Source of the DNA: Albophoma yamanashiensis
Lineage: Eukaryota; Ascomycota; Sordariomycetes; Hypocreales; Ophiocordycipitaceae
Length of the DNA: 64,000 nucleotides
Assembly: GCA_001600555.1 (NCBI GenBank)
Contig: BCKH01000007.1
Location: forward strand, 1-64,000
Reading direction: 5' to 3'
The position numbers and the translations under genes are program-made. The notes beneath the pieces are model-generated. The model was not told where the DNA came from and searched no databases. It saw only the letters and a list, made by a program, of their open reading frames with translations. This document shows positions 58,103-64,000 of this stretch, in pieces (the first letter of the stretch is position 1; each line of letters starts with the position of its first letter).

Positions 58103-60254
58103 TGTTTCGCCGATAACAAGTCTGTCTTGGGGACAAAGAAAAGACGAGATTTAGACGGCAGGAGGGCCACGGTCACCAGGCGCGGTGAAGTATTTCAGAG
58201 GATCAACATGGAAGAGAAGATCTGATAGCGTAACAATGATAAATAAGGCGATGCCTTCTCCATCATCTGCACCGGGCGTTAGACGGGGATATAAATCGGC
58301 AACGCCAGCATCAAATGCCACGCCGTTAGGCGTTCGGCGATCGGATATCCTCCCGTCTGGTCCTCCCCACCGTCATGTATCACACACACACCAGGTCTAG
58401 GCCACTATTCCAAGACATGCTGAAAGGCACAGCTGCTCGGAACATCTTTGGAGCCCCTTGGCCCGAACATGGCGTCATTTTGTGTGTGAGCACTTTCCCC
58501 AGTAGTTGTTCGGCACTTCGTTTGCGGGGCGCCATGAGGCTGGCTTGCATGTGCTCTCCCCACAATGCCGAACGTAGATGACGATCCACGCGATGATCCC
58601 CCGCCGGAAGACAATGTCAAATTGCGACGTGCAAAGCACGATCTTGGGTACGGGTTCTTCATTAACGTCACCTGAAAGACCGCCAGGGGATGTGCTCTGC
58701 CTACATGTACCAGCCGGGCGCCTCGGAAGATTTTGTCATCGCCAAGGCGTCCCGCCCGCGACACCTGATCCCCTTCATAAGTGAACGTGGTGTTGGTTGA
58801 TGCCCCTTGACATCCTGTCATAGTCGCACCCCTTGCAAAAAGCAAGGAATTTCAGAACCCGTTTAAGTTACATGTAGAAGGCCAACGAAGAAGTGGGTGC
58901 CGAGGAACCCTCTACCGTACATTGCCCTGAGCTAGATGTACGCCACGAACTGAGACCACCCGGTGTAGTGCAGGTCTGCAAATTGCTAGTGACCAGGGAT
59001 CTGACGCACGGACAGTGACGCTACCGCCTCAGGGAATCGTCGTCGGCCGAAACATCAACTCGACCGATTGACCGAGGGCTTGGAACCACATGGACCAGGT
59101 TCTCCACCATGGAACTGAGATCCCACTGCGTTCATCTTGATCCGAACGCTCGGGATTGATTACGAGAATGCTGTACCCGGTCGGTCCGGGCTACCGGTAA
59201 GTATGCCGATTCCGCTTTGTCGGGCCACGCCACGTCCACATGGGCCCAGAGACGCACGGAAGAGCACGGTGACGATCGACGCTGCGCTCAACCAAGACGC
59301 GAAGCAGGTGAGGTTGGTGAGGCGGACGTCACATGGATTGAAATTGAGCGTATCGACATTGCCGCTGCACAGCGCAGAGCGCCAAACGGCAATCTTAGGC
59401 GAAATTTCCCACAACATTGAGAGCCGCTGAAACGGTTCTGATACGTTTTAGCGTTACCCACATTGAGATACCGGTCCTGAAGAGTGCCTCAATTTCCATC
59501 GTCAGCTGGGACAACTATCCGGTTAAGCCCAAGAACCGTAACTCCACGAATGCCCTCGGATGCCCTTATCATTGAACACTTCCTGGCGCCTGACGATGGG
59601 ACTTCAAGACGTATTTTTTATTTGATCACTTTTACAATGATATAAAGGCACATTACCAAATTCTAGTTAATTAACCTGCCTATCGCATGTTGAGTCCCCT
59701 TTCTAGATGAAAGATTCCCGGTGGAGCGCGGGTGAGCGAATCGGTACGCTCCGAGAAATAATGAACAAATGGATGCTCTTGCCTGAATCAATTAGAGGAC
59801 CCTTCACCTGTGAGATCCTGCGATATTGACATTAAGTAGACGCGTGTCCGCACTCTCCCTTGCAAGCCGTACGCCATGATGAGATCCTACTGGGACTAGT
59901 GAACAGCCCCTGCGACCGCGACATGCCCAGCGGCAGACTTGCAAATGCGAAGTAGCAGTTTGTGATTATTGGTACACGGTGCGGTTTATGATGACCGTTT
60001 CGATTGCACTTGCCATCCGAATTAATGCGCGATCTTACCAAGTCAATTGGGCAGCATCTCTGAAATTGTGGTGCGGCCAACCGCGCCCAGGTAGACCAGA
60101 CCCAGCGGTGCTGGCTGAAAAGAACATTGTGAGTTCTATATTTCACCGGTCAGGACTGCATAAAGCAGAATTCTGTACGGAGACACATAAATCTCAAGAC
60201 AGATGGCATAGGAGCAAATGGATAACATGTAGTCCCTGTCCTTGGCTTTTTGAG
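58103..60254. other. 2.15-kb intergenic region, no gene recognised
   Basis: Promoter side of the CFEM-GPCR and 3' side of the GNAT gene. A near-match GATA element ATCTGATAG (58220-58228) and AATGATAAA lie within 150 bp of the receptor start. An AT-rich patch occurs at 59600-59680. Open frames are short and unconvincing. Confidence 0.5.
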
Positions 60255-60812
60255 TCATTGTAGGATTTTTGTAAAATACACTACACCATCTAAAGGGCTT
60301 GTGTTATATGGTGTTGTTTCTTCAAACCCTTCAGATATGTACAAATTTATGGCAGCTTTCATCTTGGCCATTGTGTCGAGAAGTATCTCGTGGTATCCCG
60401 CATTTCGAGCTCTCGAAATGGCTTCTCGAAGCAGGGCTCGCGACACTTGACGCCCTCGCGCCTCGGGGTAGACGAAGAGTCGCTTCAGCTCACAGTATCG
60501 GGCTTGACTCCGACGATGTAAGGCGAAGCATGGCTCTAGTTCGAGCGGCCTCATTGCGACGCAGCCAAGAACACTGTTGGACGACGTGTCGATGGCTAGC
60601 AGCAAAGCGCCGGCGGGGGCTGCATATTTCCCAGGCAGCCCATCAAGCTCAGCCGCGTAATTTTGGAAGGTGATGTCTTCGTTCAGCCACGCAGTGTATG
60701 CGTTAAAGCACCCTCTAACCGCAGAGAGGTCGACGGACCCAGTTGCTTGTCGGATGATGAATCGGGTCGGTGGGTTGCTTGAAGACGTCGCTGCCGTCGT
60801 CATCCTTCGCAT
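60255..60812 (-). CDS. GNAT-family N-acetyltransferase
   Basis: Single exon; 185 residues from ATG 60812, with an alternative start three codons later (60803). The frame is open to another ATG at 60914, which would add a hydrophobic leader (LTHILPFLIILSWWL). I treat that as 5' leader with low certainty; if real, it would anchor the protein in a membrane. GNAT landmarks: N-terminal FIIRQATGSVDLSAVRGCF, central VLGCVAMRPLE strand, then CELKRLFVYPEARGRQVSRALL, the acetyl-CoA pyrophosphate-binding motif A, and a C-terminal AAINLYISEGFEET segment, typical of motif B. Substrate unknown. The gene is divergent from the anoctamin gene, sharing a 0.6-kb promoter region. Confidence 0.82.
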   Translation of the reverse strand: MRRMTTAATSSSNPPTRFIIRQATGSVDLSAVRGCFNAYTAWLNEDITFQNYAAELDGLPGKYAAPAGALLLAIDTSSNSVLGCVAMRPLELEPCFALHRRSQARYCELKRLFVYPEARGRQVSRALLREAISRARNAGYHEILLDTMAKMKAAINLYISEGFEETTPYNTSPLDGVVYFTKILQ

Positions 60813-61436
60813 CCAGCCGTGATTCTCGTGTAGCCACCAGCTCAGAATAATCAGGAAAGGGAGTATATGCGTCAAAGGAACATTACATGTACGACTGAAC
60901 CCTGCAGTATACATTTATACCGGCGTTGGCGAAGGACAGATTATTCCCTTCTCAAGCCACGGAATGCACCAACCATCACAGCGCTTGGGTGTTCAACGGG
61001 CCAATGCAGAGACCGCCAAACTGATTCGCTCTCCAGCGTGGCGCAGCGCATGCTGTGGAGTCGCTGAGGCGCTGACGTGCAGCTCCAAACGCGCTCGACA
61101 GTGCTAGGGGTAGGCATCATTGTATCAGCTAATCAACCTCTCCATTCGTTGGCGGGATAACACATGAAATCTGCAGCCTCCTCTACCCTGCTTCACACAA
61201 TCCCGTTTCACGGACAGCCGCAGACGAGGCTAGCTTTTCGGTCTTCTGATAGATCTTTGCGCCCTCAATCGGCGGGTCACGCCCAGAAACGCCTCTCAGG
61301 CGTAGCCCGAACCGCTAGCTCGAGCGGCCCAGCTCAAGCTTCGAATTGATCCTCGCTGCAGCCGGCAGCCAGCCCACAGGCTCCCCCGGGCGTTGCAGCC
61401 CGTGCCGATCGATGGCTAATTGTCTTGGCACCCAAG
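60813..61436. promoter_or_regulatory. Divergent promoter region GNAT/anoctamin
   Basis: 624 bp shared upstream region of the GNAT and anoctamin genes. No specific operator recognised. Confidence 0.45.
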
Positions 61437-63853
61437 ATGCACCTCTCACCATCTAGCGCTGTTTCGGCAAAGGCGCGGACCACCAGCCAGTCGCCGCAAG
61501 ATGCAAACCAGCCCGTCAACGACAAGTACGTTGTGCTGTACGACTTCAGTGGCATTGGTGCGAAGCTTCCCTCGGAATTTGCAATGCCTTATCCTAACCT
61601 CGCTGTCTGACCTGCTTGTAGAATATGAAGTGGCCTCAAAGGAATTCACCTCGTTGCTCGACAACCTCGAAGAAGCAGGTCTCCACACAGAGGTGCGCCC
61701 TGGATTTGAGCAGACGATTCTAGTCTTCGTCCAGGCGTCGAATCAGTTACTGGGAAACACAGTCTACAAGGCTAGGTGCTTCACCCTGAGCTAACCCTCA
61801 TTCTCTGCTTGAGGCGACGCCGTCTAACTCGTTGTGCAGAGTCCGAGACTGGCTCTACGGCGTTACGCAAGCGCACCCTGGAGGCGACAAAGACACGGTA
61901 GTGCCAGGATTGTACGAAGCCGAGGATGTCCTCGCAGTGCACCGCCTCGTTCTGTGGCCAAAGGAGCTGGGTGGCGCTGGAATCACTCCAGAGGTTGGGC
62001 AGTGGAAGAATGTCAAGGCCATTTTCCCCCTTCACAACGAGCGAGTGAATCAGTCTCTCTTGCGACACCTCAGCCGCCGCGTCATACTCACCGCCGAGGA
62101 CCTTGATCAGATACGAGATTTGTTGGGCTCCAAGGTGAGTGGCACCTGCTTGACGTGCTCTGAATTTTCGCAAGGCTGAACGTGAATCTGACACATCTTT
62201 AGATCGCCTTCTACTTTGCCTTCATCCAAACATATTTGATGTTTTTGACCTTTCCCTCCGTCACAGGCGTCATCACATGGTTCTTTCTGCCGAAGTATTC
62301 TCTATCCTACGCCATCCTGACCAGCGTTTGGTGCACCGTATTTCTGGAGTACTGGAAATTGCAGGAGATGGACCTAAGTATGCGTTGGAACGTTCGAGAA
62401 GTCAACAAGACCAAAGTGAATCGCCCAGAGTTCAAGTACGAGCAAGTCATCGTGGATGAGACCGGGCGCAAAATGCACTATTTCCCCAAATGGAAACAGA
62501 TCGCCCGTCAGCTTCTTCAAATCCCATTCATCATTGTGGCCACGGCAGCACTTGGAGCCATTATTTGCTGCGTTTTTGCCGTCGAAGTGCTCATTTCGGA
62601 TGCATACGAGGGTCCGTACCAGTCATACCTGGTAAGTCGCGGCACTGCCGTTTCAGTAACGATACATGTGCTCACCCATTGCTCAGGAATACTTGCCTAC
62701 AATCCTACTGGCGGTCGCTATTCCGTACATCAGCTCGTCACTCGAGGGCGTCGCGACGCTTCTCACAGAATATGAGAACCATCGTACGGCTGATCAGCAT
62801 GAGATGTCATTGACTCAGAAGATATTCATACTGAGCATCATCACAAACTACTTGCCAATTTTGCTCACCGCATTCGTCTACGTACCGTTTGGCGATGTAG
62901 TGATCCCATCGCTCAAACGAGTACTACAGCGCTTGATTCCTGGCCTCGAGCCGAGGCTTTCTGCGCGAGTATTCCGTTCAGATACATCCAGGCTGCGGAA
63001 TGAAGTCATCGCACTGACGGTGACTGGCCAAATTTCGAGCTTTTTTGAAGAGAATATCCTGCCACTGATGAAGCAAAAGTTTCGGGGCTGGTACCGGGAG
63101 TACCGGAGGACTCACTCAAAGGACGCTATGCTCCTTTCCATTGTGACTGACGAACCGGACGAGGCAAAATTCCTGAGCTCATGCAGGAACCAGGCCACTT
63201 TGCTCCAGTACAACGTCCAAGATGACATTGCCGAGGTGGTTCTTCAGTTCGGCTACCTCGCGCTGTTCAGTCCGGTGTGGCCATTGATCTCGCTGGGATT
63301 TCTCATCAACAACTGGATCGAGCTGCGATCGGATTTCGCAAAGATTTGCATCGAGTACAAGCGTCCGGTTCCCAGTCGTGCGGACGGGATAGGTCCTTGG
63401 GTTCTGTCCTTGGACATTCTCACATGGCTTGGAAGCATCACCACCGCCGCAATCGTCCACCTGTTCCGTTCTGACTCGGTTGACAGTGGCAGGTGGACCA
63501 CCCTGCCCATCACAATCTTCGTCAGCGAGCACATCCTTCTGGGCCTCCGCGCTTTCACAAGGTATGTCTTTGAGCGCTACGGCTCGGCACAGATCCGCAA
63601 GGAACGCGACGAGCGTTACGCCAGGCGATTTTCATACCTTGAGCAAATAGAGGCCAACAAACGGGCTGGACTCAACCTTAGCCCGGCTGAAAGAGAGCGG
63701 AGAAAGTCTGTCTTGGTGGCAAGCAGCGACAGCTTCTGGACTAAGCAGTTGGACGACGGCATGAGCGCTGCCGCTGGAATGCGGCTCATACGCCTTGCCA
63801 GAGAATGGGAAAAGAACAGCGGATACGGACTGGAGAAGAAAAAGGCTAGCTGA
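61437..63853 (+). CDS. ist2: Ist2-like anoctamin (TMEM16-family) membrane protein
   Basis: Five exons: 61437-61557, 61622-61775, 61840-62134, 62203-62631 and 62687-63853, with introns of 55-68 bp; 721 residues. Each join restores conserved sequence (YDFSGIEYEVASKEF, YKARVRDWLYG, LGSKIAFYFAF, YQSYLEYLPTIL). The N-terminal cytosolic domain begins KYVVLYDFSGI. The transmembrane core then shows the anoctamin pattern: FFLPKYSLSYAILTSVWCTVFLEYWK, then, after a loop, helices around ITNYLPILLTAFVYVPFG, and later FGYLALFSPVWPLISLGFLINN, whose acidic neighbours form the Ca2+/lipid-groove region in relatives. A charged C-terminal tail (KKKAS end) follows. Yeast Ist2 tethers cortical ER to the plasma membrane and fungal TMEM16 homologues scramble lipids; either role is an inference here. 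The frame upstream opens only with a TTG, so ATG 61437 is the start. Confidence 0.93.
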
Positions 63854-64000
63854 GAATATGGGCACAGTAGCTCTATCTGAGCTGGGCGCAATTGACGGTT
63901 CAACCTGTCGTTCGATAACATGGCCGCGCCGGGTTTGAGGTGGAAGCAACATGAGCATAGCTCGCATATTAGACTCCTAGATATTGATCAAGATAGATGG

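Overview
The window is nuclear DNA from a filamentous ascomycete, most likely a Sordariomycete and perhaps Hypocreales. The grounds are many short GT-AG introns (about 50-125 bp) with CTAAC/CTGAC branch sites, Zn2Cys6 regulators, PTH11-class receptors, a CFEM domain, a PDR-type ABC transporter and GC-rich coding DNA. The species cannot be named from sequence alone. Gene models were built by joining reading frames at splice sites. Every multi-exon model sums to a multiple of three and ends in a stop. No rRNA, tRNA, CRISPR array or intact transposon was seen.

Layout. 0.9-4.2 kb: a WW/FF-domain splicing-factor homologue (Urn1/Dre4 type) converges on a Nudix plus eIF2B-like fusion gene. 4.8-7.2 kb: a Zn2Cys6 regulator. 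9.1-29.5 kb: a siderophore locus. The ornithine N5-monooxygenase gene (sidA) and a 4843-residue NRPS of ferrichrome/ferricrocin type (sidC/NPS2, order A-T-C-A-T-C-T-C-A-T-C-T-C-T-C) are divergent around a 3.85-kb gene-free region. That region carries four exact matches to the iron-repressor (SreA/Urbs1 GATA factor) consensus ATCWGATAA, two of them as a perfect 19-bp palindrome. 29.7-31.4 kb: a DUF1479 (YbiU-type) gene converges on the NRPS gene. 32.9-38.1 kb: divergent choline oxidase and betaine aldehyde dehydrogenase genes, both ending in PTS1-like tripeptides (SRL, AKL), which points to peroxisomal glycine betaine synthesis. 38.4 kb: a small VOC-family protein. 40.9-45.8 kb: a seven-exon PDR-type ABC transporter. 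46.4-48.3 kb: a secreted amidase. 49.1-58.1 kb: a PTH11-like seven-helix protein, a second Zn2Cys6 regulator and a CFEM-GPCR. 60.3-63.9 kb: a GNAT acetyltransferase and an Ist2-like anoctamin.

How they work together. SidA makes N5-hydroxyornithine. After acylation by an enzyme not encoded here, the NRPS can join three acyl-hydroxyornithines with small amino acids into a cyclic hexapeptide siderophore. The GATA sites between the two genes suggest co-repression by iron. The choline oxidase/BADH pair is a second two-gene pathway. The rest of the window is ordinary accessory and housekeeping content. The most notable items are the operator cluster between sidA and the NRPS, the altered active-site motifs in three of the six condensation domains, the DUF1479 neighbour, and the doubly peroxisome-tagged betaine pathway.
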